A stretch of DNA of 64,000 nt from Pseudomonas entomophila (GCF_029193575.1 NZ_JARGCS010000009.1:124001-188000), one strand, 5' to 3'; shown: positions 7,762 through 18,785, counted from the stretch's first letter. Made by a program: numbers and translations. The notes: generated from the letters alone by a model not told the origin.

Positions 7762-8478
7762 TCAGGCGGTGATGGGTTTCAATTTGCCGCTCAGCAGGGC
7801 GGCTTTCGCGGCGTCGGCGCTGAAGTCGCCGGCGTTGCTTGGCGCCGGGCTGGTGCCATGCACGTGACCCGCGACCTGCAGGTTCATCTGCTCCACCAGG
7901 TCCACCAGGTCCAACAGGGCACACAGCACCTGCAGCACGTTCACCCCTTCCGACCCCAACCAGGTCCTGGGTGCCTGCAGGCGCTGGCTTACCCCCACCA
8001 CGCTCTCGCGTAGGCCCTCGATCCGCTCTTGGAAGTCGCCGCCGATCGTCGCGTTCAGCTTGTGCCCCACCACCAGGTTGTAGTCGCGCCCGGTGGCCTG
8101 GTTCAGGTCATTGACGGCCGCCACGCTCGCGGTGCCGCCTGACAAAAGCTTGAGTGCGCCCAGCGCCTCGATCTTCTTCACACCGCCCACCGTCTCGGTG
8201 GAGTGGTCGTCCACGTTCCTGGTGTGGCTCTGGTACTGCTCGCGGTTCCCCAGGGCCTCTACCTTGGGCTCGATAGCCTTGTCCTGGATCTTGCCGTCGG
8301 TCTGGCGCAGCCAGTTGCCGTCCGCGTCGACGCGCTGCTGGCAGGCCTCGCTGTGTTGCCAGACCTGGTCACCCTTTGGCACCCGGGGAAGTCTCAACCC
8401 GTGGGTCAGGATCTGCTGGATGAAGGGCTTGTGCGGCAAGCCATAGGCGAAGGACACCACCACGGTGGGCGTCGATGT
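7762..8478 (-). pseudogene. phage baseplate/tail spike protein, C-terminal remnant
   Basis: An open frame of about 235 codons lacking a normal 5' end. It reads VVVSFAYGLPHKPFIQQILTH, then a region of short repeats with VGGVKKIEALGALKLLSGG and YNLVVGHKLNATIGGDFQERI, and ends with a GHVHGTSPAPSNA segment and LSGKLKPITA. OB-like start, repetitive beta-rich middle and HxHG-type tail are typical of gp5/gpV-like puncturing spikes of contractile-tailed phages. The upstream part is replaced by a primase-helicase fragment in another frame (junction near 8470-8483). The family call rests on recall of pattern rather than a search. Confidence 0.55.
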
Positions 8479-8479
8479 A

Positions 8480-10112
8480 GGTCCGATCGGACTCGATCAG
8501 TACCAATGGCAGGTTGCTGACCTCGGCGAATGATCGAAGCAGGCCGACGGCACTTGCCTCCGATCCGCTTGGCCTGATGCCTTCGGTGTTTTCCCTACCG
8601 AGCAGGCGCCAGAGTAAGCGCAGCAACATGGATTTTCCCGAGCCAGGCTCACCGCTCAGCTCCGAATGAGGCCTGTTGGCTTGCGATCTGTTGCACAAAT
8701 AGGGATGTGGTCCACCACGCCAGAGCGCCAAGGCCATTCCAGAGCGCCAAGGCCATTCATGTCGGTCCCGTCGACGAAGTCGCGGAACCAGGATGGATCG
8801 AACTCTTCGCCGCGCTCGAATTTGACGGTGGCCAGTGCAGTCTTGATGCCTCGGCCTTTCACCTCGATGAAACTGTTGCCGTTCGTGTCCTCGTCGTACC
8901 CCAGGAAGGGTAGGCTGCGTACACTGCGGACAGGGCGGTACTCATCATTCAGCCACTTGGCTTTGAGCCAGGCCAGTTCACGGGCGCCGCCTTCGAAGTT
9001 GCCGCCAGGTGTGAAGTCCAGCATGTCCTTCACGAAGCCTCGGGGATCTGCGATCGAACCGGAGGACAGGGCTGCCTGGCAGTTGCGGCTTTGGTCCGGG
9101 AAAGCAAAGCTGAAGTGGTAGCGCTGCTCACCGGTGATGACGTCCTTCTCGAGGTAGTCGAGATCCGGTACGCAGTTGGTTACCTGCTCCACCCGTGACG
9201 CGTCGTAGAAAATGTCGCGATTGCCTTCCAGTTTCTGGTCGTCCAGGGCCTAGGTCAGTTCGGCCTGGTTGACCCGGACGGAGAACAATTGGTTTTTGAA
9301 TTCGACCAGGTAGAAGCCAGCTGGCCGGCGCAGGTAAACCAGATAAGCGAGTTTGCGCGCGCTCTCGGCGGTGAGCAGGCGGCCCCGGTAGCAGGCGTCA
9401 TCATGAACACCTGGTCAAGATTTCCGTCTCGGTAGACGTCGTCCCAATCAAGCTCGCCGACGAGCGCAACCTAGGCAATTTCTTTCATCGACCGCAGTTG
9501 CTTGAGGTGCTTACGGATGTAGGTCCTACCCGCCTTGTCGTCGTCCAGGGCGATTACCCAAGTGATCATCTTGCCCTCGTTGGCCTCGATGATGTCCCAA
9601 GGGAAGTTCACGCAACTGATCGCGGCGATGGCTTTGAAGCTAGCTAGGTGAAGAGCGATGGCGTGGAAAATGCCTTCGACGATGTACACCCAATCATGCT
9701 TCTCGATCGTCTGCCCTGGCGGTATCCAGCCGGAATCGGTGTACTTCATGCCCGCCTTGATGCCCGCCTTCTGGTCCTCGTTACCGGCGATAGCTCGGGC
9801 ATCGATGATGCGCTTCCAGTAGCCGTCGCAAAGCGGGAAGCGGACAGTGTCGGCCCAAACGCCTGATGGCTTCATCTGCCGCCTGCCCTGGGTATATCAG
9901 TTCTTGATCTTGCTTATGTCGAAGTCGCGGGCTCGGCTCAGGTAGGCGTCGGTGGTTGCGGTGGGATTCTCCGGTGTCGACGGAAAGCGCTCACCCCTCA
10001 AGGCGCCGGCTAGTCGAGTGGTGGGATTATCTATCTCCGGAAAGACGCAGTGCCCTTCAGCTAGATTCATATCAGTCACAGCGAAGTTCAGAAGGTTTTT
10101 GAGGTCCTTGGC
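8480..10112 (-). pseudogene. phage TOPRIM primase-helicase, decayed
   Basis: Read from 10112 downward, one protein can be pieced together: RAKDLKNLLNF, RARDFDISKIKN, TVRFPLCDGYWKRIID, the TOPRIM core (VYIVEGIFHAIAL, then VIALDDDKAGRTYIRKHL), DWDDVYRDGNLD, a middle region, and a Walker A SGEPGSGKSMLLRLLWRLLG ending LPLVLIESDR. Visible lesions are: a TGA at 9897-9899 where a W or similar is expected (YTQG follows in frame), a TAG at 9471-9473, a one-base frameshift near 9405, a TAG at 9250-9252, a 19-bp tandem duplication at 8721-8758, and loss of about 8 bases near 8663. The 3' end is cut off at the spike junction. Not functional. Confidence 0.75.
8721..8758. repeat. 19-bp perfect tandem duplication inside the primase pseudogene
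   Basis: CAGAGCGCCAAGGCCATTC occurs at 8721-8739 and again at 8740-8758. Since 19 is not a multiple of three, it shifts the frame. Removing one copy restores a minus-strand frame reading GALAWW...SLFVQQIASQQASF, which leads on toward the Walker A segment. Confidence 0.85.
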
Positions 10113-10184
10113 GCGTTGTGATGGTGGAAGTCTTGTGGACGGTTGAAATCTGAAAGACGTGCTGATCCGTAACGATAAAAACAC

Positions 10185-10209
10185 GAAAGCCGCGCAATGC
10201 GCGGCTTTC
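10185..10209 (-). terminator. terminator after the reconstituted tRNA
   Basis: GAAAGCCGCGC (10185-10195) and GCGCGGCTTTC (10199-10209) form an 11-bp stem with a 3-base loop. On the minus strand a GTGTTTTTATC tract follows. It was brought in by the island and replaces the displaced terminator at 6297-6322. Confidence 0.65.
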
Positions 10210-10213
10210 AGTT

Positions 10214-10258
10214 TGGTGGGCCCACACGGACTCGAACCGTGGACCAAAGGATTATGAG
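10214..10258. repeat. attR: 45-bp tRNA 3' end shared with attL
   Basis: Identical to 6331-6375. Together the copies define the island boundaries and show that the element restored an intact tRNA on insertion. Confidence 0.9.
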
Positions 10259-10290
10259 TCCTCTGCTCTAACCAACTGAGCTATAGGCCC
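10214..10290 (-). tRNA. tRNA with CAU anticodon, probably tRNA-Ile2
   Basis: 77 bases including an encoded CCA. The acceptor GGGCCTA pairs with TGGGCCC. The D arm is GCTC/GAGC, the anticodon loop CTCATAA gives CAT, and the T arm is CACGG-TTCGAGT-CCGTG. CAU can be methionine or lysidine-modified isoleucine (AUA codons). A tRNA-Ile2 gene (ileX) also lies beside rpoD in E. coli, which favours isoleucine; elongator methionine is the alternative. Its 3' 45 bases come from the integrated element. Confidence 0.85.
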
Positions 10291-10303
10291 CAGAGGTGCG
10301 CGG

Positions 10304-10309
10304 ATTATA
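10304..10309 (-). promoter_or_regulatory. -10 element of the tRNA promoter
   Basis: On the minus strand a perfect TATAAT lies 14 bases upstream of the tRNA 5' end. It overlaps the TAA stop of the preceding GGDEF/EAL gene (10305-10307). A weak -35 candidate (ATGGCA) sits 18 bases further up, inside the coding sequence. Confidence 0.6.
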
Positions 10310-13300
10310 ACGAGGGTTTGCTAACGGTGCCATCCGAAAGATCCGTTAGTGCTATGCGCAGGAAGGTGGCCGCGAACTCCTCGGCGGGCAGAGGCAGGCT
10401 GACGATGTAGCCCTGGATCTGCTCGCAGCCCTCGGCAGCCAGGAAACGTTGCTGCGCCTGGTTCTCCACGCCCTCGGCGATGATCGTCAGTTGCATGCTG
10501 CGGCCCAGGGCGATGATTGCGCGGGCGATGGCGGCGTCGTGGGGGTCGTCGGGCAGGCCGCGGATGAACGATTGGTCGATCTTCAGGATGTCCAGTGGCA
10601 GACGCTTGAGATAGCTCAGCGACGAATAGCCGGTGCCGAAATCATCGATCGCCAGTTGCACGCCCAGTTGCTTGAGCTGGTGGAGAATGGCGAGTGCCTC
10701 CTCGGCCTGGCTCATGATGAAGTTCTCGGTGATCTCCAATTGCAAGTCGCCGGCCTTGAGCTGGAAGGTCTTGAGCAGGTGCTCGATGCGCCGTGCCAGG
10801 TTGGGCTGGCGCAGCTGGGCGCCGGCCAGGTTGATCGACAGTGGGCCGAACGCCTGGTAGGTGCTCTTCCAGGCGTGCATCTGCCAGCACGCCTGCTCCA
10901 GCACCCAGTCGCCGATCTGCAAGATGGTGCCGTTCTCCTCGGCCAGGTGGATGAACTGCTCCGGCGGCACCTCGCCCAGGGTCGGGTGGCTCCAGCGGAT
11001 CAGCGCCTCGGCGCCGACCAGGCTCTGGGTCTTGAGGCTGAACTTCGGCTGGTAGTACAGGCTCATCTCGTTGCGTTCGATAGCGCGGCGCAGCTCGTGC
11101 TCGAGGGCGATGCGCTCGCTGGCCTGCGCGGTGAGGTCGAGGGTGTAGGCCTCGACGCGGTTGCGGCCCTTGGCCTTGGAGCGGTACATGGCGGCGTCGG
11201 CGTTGCGGATCAGCGTGGCGACGTCGCTGCCATCCTGGGGGTAGAGGCTGATGCCGATGCTGGCGCTGGTGAAGAACTCGTGCTCGCCGGCCTGCACCGG
11301 CGCGTGGAAGCAGGCCAGCAGCTTGGCGGCGATGGCGCCGGCGTCGCCAGGGCGGTGCAAGCCGGGCAGGAGGATAATGAACTCGTCGCCGCCCAGGCGC
11401 GCCACGGTGTCGATGTCGCGCACCTGCTCCTTGAGGCGTTGCGCGATGCCCTTGAGCAACAGGTCGCCGACCGGGTGGCCGAGGCTGTCGTTGATGTGCT
11501 TGAAACGGTCCAGGTCGAGGAACAGCACGGCGCCCTGGCGGTTCGACAGTTGCGCACAGCTCAGCGCTGCCTGCAGGCGGTTCTCGAACAGCGCGCGGTT
11601 GGGCAGGCCGGTCAGCGGGTCGTGGTGGGCCTGGTAGTCGAGCTTGGCCTGGGCGTGCTTGAGGCTGGAGATGTCGGCGAATACCGCGACGAAATGGGTG
11701 ATCTCGCGTTCGCTGTTGCGGACCGCGCTGATGGTCAGCCAGCCGGGGTAGAGCTCGCCGTTCTTGCGCTTGTTGAAGATCTCACCTTGCCAGTGGCCTT
11801 CGGCGGTGAGCTGGTGCCACATGGCGGCGTAGAAGGCGCTGTCGTGCTGGCCGGAGGCGAGCAGGCGCGGGGTCTGGCCGAGGGCTTCGCTTTCGCTGTA
11901 GCCGGTGATCTCGCTGAAGGCGCGGTTGACCGCGCTGATGCGCTGGTCGGTGTCGGTGATCAGCACCCCTTCGGCGGTATTTTCGAACACCGTGGCGGCC
12001 AGCTGCAGTTTCTCCTGCATCAGGTGGCGCTCGGTGATGTCGCGGGCTATGGTCAGCATGCAGTCGACGCCACCGATCGGCAGTGGCCGCGCCGACAGCT
12101 CGCAGAGGCGGATCTGCCCGTCGCTGCGGCGGATATGGCAACTGAAGTCGCGCACGTAGCCGTCGCGTCGGAGCTGGTCGATCAGCCGCCGACGTTCGTT
12201 GAGGTCGACCCAGATGCCCAGGTCCAGGGTGGTCTGGTCGAGGGCCGGGTTGACGTCGAAGCCGGTCAGCCGACAGAAACCTTCGTTGACCTCGAGCAGC
12301 AGGCCGTCGCTCTGGCGCGACAGCAGCAGGCCGTCAGGCGATGCGTGGAAGGCTTTGGCGAATTTTTCCTCGGAAATCTGCAACTGCTGTTGGGTTTCCT
12401 TGAGCTGGCTGATATCGCGCACTGCGACCACCAGGGCCGGCGTGCCGTCGAGGTCGAAGCTTTCCGCCGAGGTCAGGCCGGTGAACAACTGGCCGTTGCT
12501 GCGCCGAAAGCTCGTTTCCAGGTTGCGGATGCCACCCCGCTGCAGGCGTTCGAGCAGGGCTGGGCCGGTGCCTGCGACGCCCCACAGGCCCAGCTCGGTG
12601 GCGGTGCGGCCGATGACCTGGGCCGGGCTCAGGCCGATTTGCTCCTCGAAGGCTTCGTTCACCTCCAGCAGGCAACCGTCGCTGTGGCGGGCGATCAGCA
12701 GGATGTCCGGGCACTGTTGGAATACCGAGGCGAACTTCTGCTCCGACAGGCGCAGGGCATCCTCGGTGCGCTTGGTTTCGCTGATATCGATCATCAGGCC
12801 GCGCATCAGTGGCCTGTGGCCATGCTCGATCATGCTGACGATGTTGCGCACCCATAGCGTGTGGCCGTCGGCGCGGATTACCCGATAGTCGAGGCTGTGG
12901 TCGCGCCCGGCGGCGGTTTCGCTGTCGCAGTAGGCTTGTGCCCAGAGGGTGTCCTCGGGGTGCAGGATGCTGCGCCAGAAGCCGGGCTTGAGCCATTCGC
13001 TCAAGGGGTAGCCGAGCAGGTTTTCGGCGTGGGGCGAGACATAGCTGTAGGTGAAATCGTTGGCGTCGGCTTCCCAGGCGATTGCCGACAAGCTCTCGAC
13101 CAGGCCGCGGTAGTGGTACTCGCTGCTGCGCAGCTCCTGCTCCAGGGCAATGCGCCGGGAGATCTCCGAACTCAGGCGGCGGTTGATGCGCAGCATCGCG
13201 GCGAGCACCGCCAGCGCCACGGCCAGGGTGGGCAGGCCGTAGAGCAGCATGTCGTGCCAGAAGTTTCGTTGATCGACGACGTTGCCCACCCAGCGCTGCT

Positions 13301-14048
13301 GGATCGCGTTGATTTCACTGCTGCTGAGGTCGGCCATGACCTTGTCGAGGATGCCGACGAGCACCTTCTGCTGGCGCGGCGCGGCCATTGCCAGTTGGTA
13401 GCGATAGGGCGTTTCGCCGCTGACGTAGAGGCCTTCGAGCTTCAGCTGGCGCAGGCTCCAAATGCTTGAGGCGAGGTCACCGACTACCGCATCGACCTCG
13501 TCGGTGGCCAGGGCTTGCAGGGCCGAACTGACGTTGGGTAGTGCCACCAGGTTGAGGTCCGGGTGGTGGGTGCGCAGCAATTCGTGGGGGGCGTAGTTCT
13601 CGACCACAGCGATCTTCAGGCCGTACAGGTCCTTGAGGGTGCGCGGTTGCGGGCCGCCTTCGTGGGCGAGGATGACGATCGGGAAGTCCAGGTATGGGCG
13701 GGTGAAGGCCAGGTAGGCTTGGCGTTCGGGCGTGGACATGATGCCCGGCAGCAGGTCGATGCGATTCTGCTTGGCCTGCTCCAGCACTTGGCTCCAACTG
13801 CTGGGCTCGATCGGTTGCAGCGCAACCCCCAGTCGTTCCTGGATCAGGGCAATGTAATCGGCGGCCAATCCCTGGTAGTGGCCTTCCTGGTCGCGGAACT
13901 CGAACGGCGGCCATGAAGCATCGACGCCCAGGCGCAGTTGTGGGTGCGCGCTGAGCCAGGCTTTCTCCTCGTCGGTCAGGGTCAGGGCGCCGGCCGTTGT
14001 GTTCCAGACCATCAGGAGCAGCAACAGGAGGGCCGGCATCAAGGACAT
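10305..14048 (-). CDS. membrane GGDEF-EAL cyclic-di-GMP enzyme with SBP3 sensor and PAS repeats
   Basis: 1247 residues. The ATG at 14048 is preferred over one five codons upstream because AGAGGTAG sits just ahead of it. Order: signal peptide; periplasmic solute-binding type 3 domain (LRLGVDASWPPFEF, ~25-265); one membrane helix (~270-290); about four PAS domains (~310-800); GGDEF (~810-970); EAL (~985-1235). The GGDEF motif is intact (ARLGGDEFIILLPG) and is preceded by an RxxD inhibitory site (RDID). EAL residues also look intact (GAEALIRW, LEITEN, IDDFGTGYSS, IAEGVE). It may both make and break cyclic-di-GMP; the net activity and ligand are unknown. Confidence 0.85.
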   Translation of the reverse strand: MSLMPALLLLLLMVWNTTAGALTLTDEEKAWLSAHPQLRLGVDASWPPFEFRDQEGHYQGLAADYIALIQERLGVALQPIEPSSWSQVLEQAKQNRIDLLPGIMSTPERQAYLAFTRPYLDFPIVILAHEGGPQPRTLKDLYGLKIAVVENYAPHELLRTHHPDLNLVALPNVSSALQALATDEVDAVVGDLASSIWSLRQLKLEGLYVSGETPYRYQLAMAAPRQQKVLVGILDKVMADLSSSEINAIQQRWVGNVVDQRNFWHDMLLYGLPTLAVALAVLAAMLRINRRLSSEISRRIALEQELRSSEYHYRGLVESLSAIAWEADANDFTYSYVSPHAENLLGYPLSEWLKPGFWRSILHPEDTLWAQAYCDSETAAGRDHSLDYRVIRADGHTLWVRNIVSMIEHGHRPLMRGLMIDISETKRTEDALRLSEQKFASVFQQCPDILLIARHSDGCLLEVNEAFEEQIGLSPAQVIGRTATELGLWGVAGTGPALLERLQRGGIRNLETSFRRSNGQLFTGLTSAESFDLDGTPALVVAVRDISQLKETQQQLQISEEKFAKAFHASPDGLLLSRQSDGLLLEVNEGFCRLTGFDVNPALDQTTLDLGIWVDLNERRRLIDQLRRDGYVRDFSCHIRRSDGQIRLCELSARPLPIGGVDCMLTIARDITERHLMQEKLQLAATVFENTAEGVLITDTDQRISAVNRAFSEITGYSESEALGQTPRLLASGQHDSAFYAAMWHQLTAEGHWQGEIFNKRKNGELYPGWLTISAVRNSEREITHFVAVFADISSLKHAQAKLDYQAHHDPLTGLPNRALFENRLQAALSCAQLSNRQGAVLFLDLDRFKHINDSLGHPVGDLLLKGIAQRLKEQVRDIDTVARLGGDEFIILLPGLHRPGDAGAIAAKLLACFHAPVQAGEHEFFTSASIGISLYPQDGSDVATLIRNADAAMYRSKAKGRNRVEAYTLDLTAQASERIALEHELRRAIERNEMSLYYQPKFSLKTQSLVGAEALIRWSHPTLGEVPPEQFIHLAEENGTILQIGDWVLEQACWQMHAWKSTYQAFGPLSINLAGAQLRQPNLARRIEHLLKTFQLKAGDLQLEITENFIMSQAEEALAILHQLKQLGVQLAIDDFGTGYSSLSYLKRLPLDILKIDQSFIRGLPDDPHDAAIARAIIALGRSMQLTIIAEGVENQAQQRFLAAEGCEQIQGYIVSLPLPAEEFAATFLRIALTDLSDGTVSKPSL

Positions 14049-14143
14049 GTCTACCTCTCGCATCAGGTGGCTGATTCGAGTGTAGACCGGCGGGGGCGGC
14101 GTGTGCCTCTGTAGGCGCGGCTATTGGTCCTGCTGCGGGAAAG

Positions 14144-14168
14144 AAAAACCCCGGCCTGGGCCGGGGTT
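14144..14168 (-). terminator. rpoD terminator
   Basis: On the minus strand, AACCCCGGCC and GGCCGGGGTT form a strong stem starting six bases after the rpoD stop, followed by a T-tract (AAAAA at 14144-14148 on the plus strand). It closes the rpsU-dnaG-rpoD operon. Confidence 0.85.
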
Positions 14169-14173
14169 CGTCA

Positions 14174-16024
<1,851 letters not shown>

Positions 16025-16091
16025 AACACCCTATCCACTGAAGGTCTTGGCGGGCAAAAAACAAGCCGAGGATTATACCCGAGCATGGACC

Positions 16092-18074
16092 TCACGCGCC
16101 AGATGAGGTCGGGGTTTGTGCGGGAACATTACGGCTCAGCAGGGCCAGAAGCTGAGATTTTTCCTCTGCGCTCAGTTCACTTTGACGTGCTTTTCGCAGC
16201 AGATGTTCCAGGCTGCGCTCGCGCTGGCGAGCGGACAAGCTAGTTATAGTGTCGAAAAACTGTTGTTCAAGGTTGTCGGCATCGATCAGCCATTCCTTTT
16301 CCGCCAGCGCCCGTAACAGGCGTCCTTGTTCGGTGCCGTGCCAACGTGCGATCAACTGCATGGAGCTTAGCCCAGGATTCTTCTGCACGGCCTCGATCAG
16401 CGCCACCAGCAGCTGGCTGTAGAGGTGTTCCTCGCCGGCGAAATGACTCGCGTCCTCGACCTTGCCGGCCAGCAGTGGGTGGTGCAGTAGTGTGCGCAGC
16501 GCCGCCAGCGCCGGTGGTTCGACCGGTGCCGGTACGCGTGGCGGCGCCTCTTCGCGCTGCCAGGGCTTGCCGCCCTTGCGGTTCTTGTCCCAGGGCTTGC
16601 CGTTGCCATCCCATTGCTTCTTGCCACCGCCCTTGTTCGGCGTCCATGGGCGCTGCTCCTGCTGCGCAGGGGCGTAGTCGTAGGACGGTTCACTGTAGTC
16701 GGGGGTGTAGCTGGCCATGGCGTCGTAGTCGAAGCCAGGGTCGTAGTCCGGGGTGCTTGCCGCTGGCGCCTGCTGCGCCAACTGTTCCATCTGCTGCATG
16801 TCCAGCCCGGTGATGTCCTTCAGGCGGTTGCGCATCAGCTGGCGCAAGTTGGCGCCGGGGATCTTTTCGATCAACGGTGCGGCCAGCGTCGCCATGTGCG
16901 CCTTGCCTTCCAGCGAACGTGGGTCGGCTTCGTTGCTCAACTGCTCGAAGAAATAGTCGGCCAGCGGCTGGGCGTGCTGGTTGATGCGCGCGTGGAACGC
17001 GTCGGTGCCTTCGGCGCGGACCAGGCTGTCCGGGTCTTCGCCCTCGGGCAGGAACAGAAAGCGCGCGCGGCGCCCGTCTTGCAGGTTCGACAGGGTAGCC
17101 TCAAGCGCGCGCCAGGCAGCCTTGCGCCCGGCTTGGTCGCCGTCGAAGCAGAACAGCACGTGCGGTACCACGCGGAACAGGCGCTTGAGGTGCTCCTCGC
17201 TGGTGGCGGTGCCGAGGGTCGCCACGGCATTGCGCAGGCCTTGCTGGGCCAGGGCGATGACATCCATGTAGCCCTCGACCACGATGATCTCGTCGAGGTT
17301 GCGGTTGTGCTTGCGTGCCTCGTACAGCCCGTACAGCTCCTGGCCCTTGTGGAAAACCGGGGTTTCCGGGGAGTTCAGGTACTTGGGCTTGTCGTCACCC
17401 AGCACCCGGCCGCCGAAAGCGATCACCCGGCCACGGCTGTCGCGGATCGGGAACATCACGCGGTCGCGGAAGCGGTCGTAGCGCTTGCCGCTTTCGGCGT
17501 TCTCGATCAGCAGGCCGGCGTCGATCATCACTTTTTGCTGCAGGGTGTCGGCGCCCAGGTGCTTGAACAGGTTGTCCCAGCCTGGCGGTGCGAAGCCCAG
17601 GCCGAAGTCGCGGGCGATTTCCCCGGACAGCCCGCGGCCCTTGAGGTATTCCACCGCCGCCTTGCGGGTCGGGTGGTTGCGCAGGGCCTGGCGATAGAAC
17701 TCGGCAGCCGCTTCCAGCAGTGGGTACAGCGGGGAGTCGGTGGGCTGGCGTGGCTTCTGCCCGCGACGGCCTTCCTCGCGGGGGATTTCCATGCCGGCCG
17801 CGCGGGCCAGTTCCTCGACCGCCTGGGGGAAGTCCAGGTTGTCGTGGTCCATGATGAAGCCCAGGGCGTTGCCCCCGGCGCCGCAGCCGAAGCAATAGTA
17901 GAACTGCTTGTCGGGGCTGACGGTGAAGGACGGGGTCTTTTCCTTGTGGAACGGGCAGCAGGCGGAGAGGTTCTTGCCGGTTTTTTTCAGCTGGATGCGC
18001 GAACTCACCACGTCGACGATGTCGGTGCGGTTGAGCAGGTCATCAATGAAACTCTGGGGAATCAGCCCGGCCAT
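16092..18074 (-). CDS. dnaG: DNA primase
   Basis: 660 residues from the ATG at 18074 (MAGLIPQSFIDDLL). A start seven codons upstream has no ribosome binding site, while GACGAGA precedes this one. The CHC2 zinc site is C40-x2-H43-x17-C61-x2-C64. The TOPRIM core (EIIVVEGYMDVIAL, then FCFDGDQAGRKAAWRALE) makes the RNA primers. The C-terminal domain binds DnaB helicase. A low-complexity linker rich in Q, P, W, G and K (~residues 430-510) separates catalytic and helicase-binding parts. It lies between rpsU and rpoD in the standard order. Confidence 0.97.
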   Translation of the reverse strand: MAGLIPQSFIDDLLNRTDIVDVVSSRIQLKKTGKNLSACCPFHKEKTPSFTVSPDKQFYYCFGCGAGGNALGFIMDHDNLDFPQAVEELARAAGMEIPREEGRRGQKPRQPTDSPLYPLLEAAAEFYRQALRNHPTRKAAVEYLKGRGLSGEIARDFGLGFAPPGWDNLFKHLGADTLQQKVMIDAGLLIENAESGKRYDRFRDRVMFPIRDSRGRVIAFGGRVLGDDKPKYLNSPETPVFHKGQELYGLYEARKHNRNLDEIIVVEGYMDVIALAQQGLRNAVATLGTATSEEHLKRLFRVVPHVLFCFDGDQAGRKAAWRALEATLSNLQDGRRARFLFLPEGEDPDSLVRAEGTDAFHARINQHAQPLADYFFEQLSNEADPRSLEGKAHMATLAAPLIEKIPGANLRQLMRNRLKDITGLDMQQMEQLAQQAPAASTPDYDPGFDYDAMASYTPDYSEPSYDYAPAQQEQRPWTPNKGGGKKQWDGNGKPWDKNRKGGKPWQREEAPPRVPAPVEPPALAALRTLLHHPLLAGKVEDASHFAGEEHLYSQLLVALIEAVQKNPGLSSMQLIARWHGTEQGRLLRALAEKEWLIDADNLEQQFFDTITSLSARQRERSLEHLLRKARQSELSAEEKSQLLALLSRNVPAQTPTSSGA

Positions 18075-18313
18075 GGCAGTCTCGTCATCTGGCAACTGGC
18101 AAGTCTAATCGCTAATGCGCGGGTTCGGGGCGTAAGGTGTAGCAAGGAAGTGCGAGGGGAGGTTGTGCTCGTCGCAAGCCACGAGGGGCTCGTCAGTCAG
18201 GACGTGCACGTCTGGCGTGAACCAGTTGCTGACGTGTTGTAGCGGGTTGCCCATGGCTGTTGCCGGGGCGCCCGAGGCGCATGGCCAAGGGATTGAAACA
18301 AGCGCTGCCATCA

Positions 18314-18333
18314 GCCCGGCACGGTGGCCGGGC
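18314..18333 (-). terminator. intra-operon hairpin between rpsU and dnaG
   Basis: GCCCGGC (18314-18320) and GCCGGGC (18327-18333) can pair with a 6-base loop, within the 291-base gap after rpsU. No T-tract follows. Other enterobacterial and pseudomonad operons of this type have a partial terminator here, which keeps dnaG low relative to rpsU; that role is inferred. Confidence 0.4.
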
Positions 18334-18365
18334 GGGGGGCAGAAGCCTTGCGTAGAACGCCTGTA

Positions 18366-18581
18366 TTAGTACAGACGAACGGCGCGGCGCTGTTCGCGCT
18401 GGACTTTCTTGGCGTGACGCTTGACAGCGGCAGCAGCCTTGCGCTTGCGCTCGGCAGTCGGCTTTTCGTAAAACTCGCGGCTACGAACTTCAGCCAGTAC
18501 ACCGGCTTTTTCGCAGGAGCGCTTGAAACGACGCAGAGCTACGTCGAAGGGTTCGTTCTCTTTAACTTTGACGGCTGGCAT
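18366..18581 (-). CDS. rpsU: 30S ribosomal protein bS21
   Basis: 71 residues, exactly the usual length. It reads [20 protein letters not shown], then [20 protein letters not shown], with a very basic C-terminus ending [10 protein letters not shown]. bS21 sits near the anti-Shine-Dalgarno region of 16S rRNA and helps initiation. It is the first gene of the rpsU-dnaG-rpoD operon, and its upstream region (18582-18785) is shared with the divergent tsaD gene. Confidence 0.97.
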   Translation of the reverse strand: MPAVKVKENEPFDVALRRFKRSCEKAGVLAEVRSREFYEKPTAERKRKAAAAVKRHAKKVQREQRRAVRLY

Positions 18582-18785
18582 CCAGGGCTACCTTCATTCA
18601 TTACCGGGGTAGACGTACTCCTGACAAAACAAAGGTGTGCTGGAGAACGTCGGTTTTCAAGGGTTGCGGATGTTAACCCTTAGCTGGCCGGAATGCAAAG
18701 CCTCTGATCGAAAACCGCTGGTCGGCACTCGGCACGGGGACTATCATGCGCGGCTTCGAATTCAGCCTCCACAAGGCACGGACCC

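Larger units (their letters stand above)
6331..10213. mobile_element. 3.88-kb prophage remnant integrated in the tRNA gene
   Basis: Two 45-bp direct repeats of the tRNA 3' end bound this segment. Between them are an intact acyltransferase gene, the 3' end of a phage spike gene and a heavily damaged phage primase-helicase gene. No integrase, excisionase, repressor, structural or lysis gene remains, so it cannot excise by itself. The spike and primase fragments are joined directly, which indicates a large internal deletion. Confidence 0.85.

Noticed and set aside
8656..8737. a one-base frameshift in the helicase near 8665
   Set aside because: Once the 19-bp duplication is removed the frame reads further, and the remaining mismatch is better explained by loss of about 8 bases.
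9897..10247. 116-codon open frame overlapping the tRNA
   Set aside because: Its first codons are the inverse of the tRNA. The end (RARDFDISKIKN) belongs to the decayed primase, in frame with the segment after a TGA.
10449..12857. 802-codon plus-strand frame
   Set aside because: It is antisense to the GGDEF/EAL gene and arises from GC-rich codon use; the minus strand carries intact catalytic motifs.
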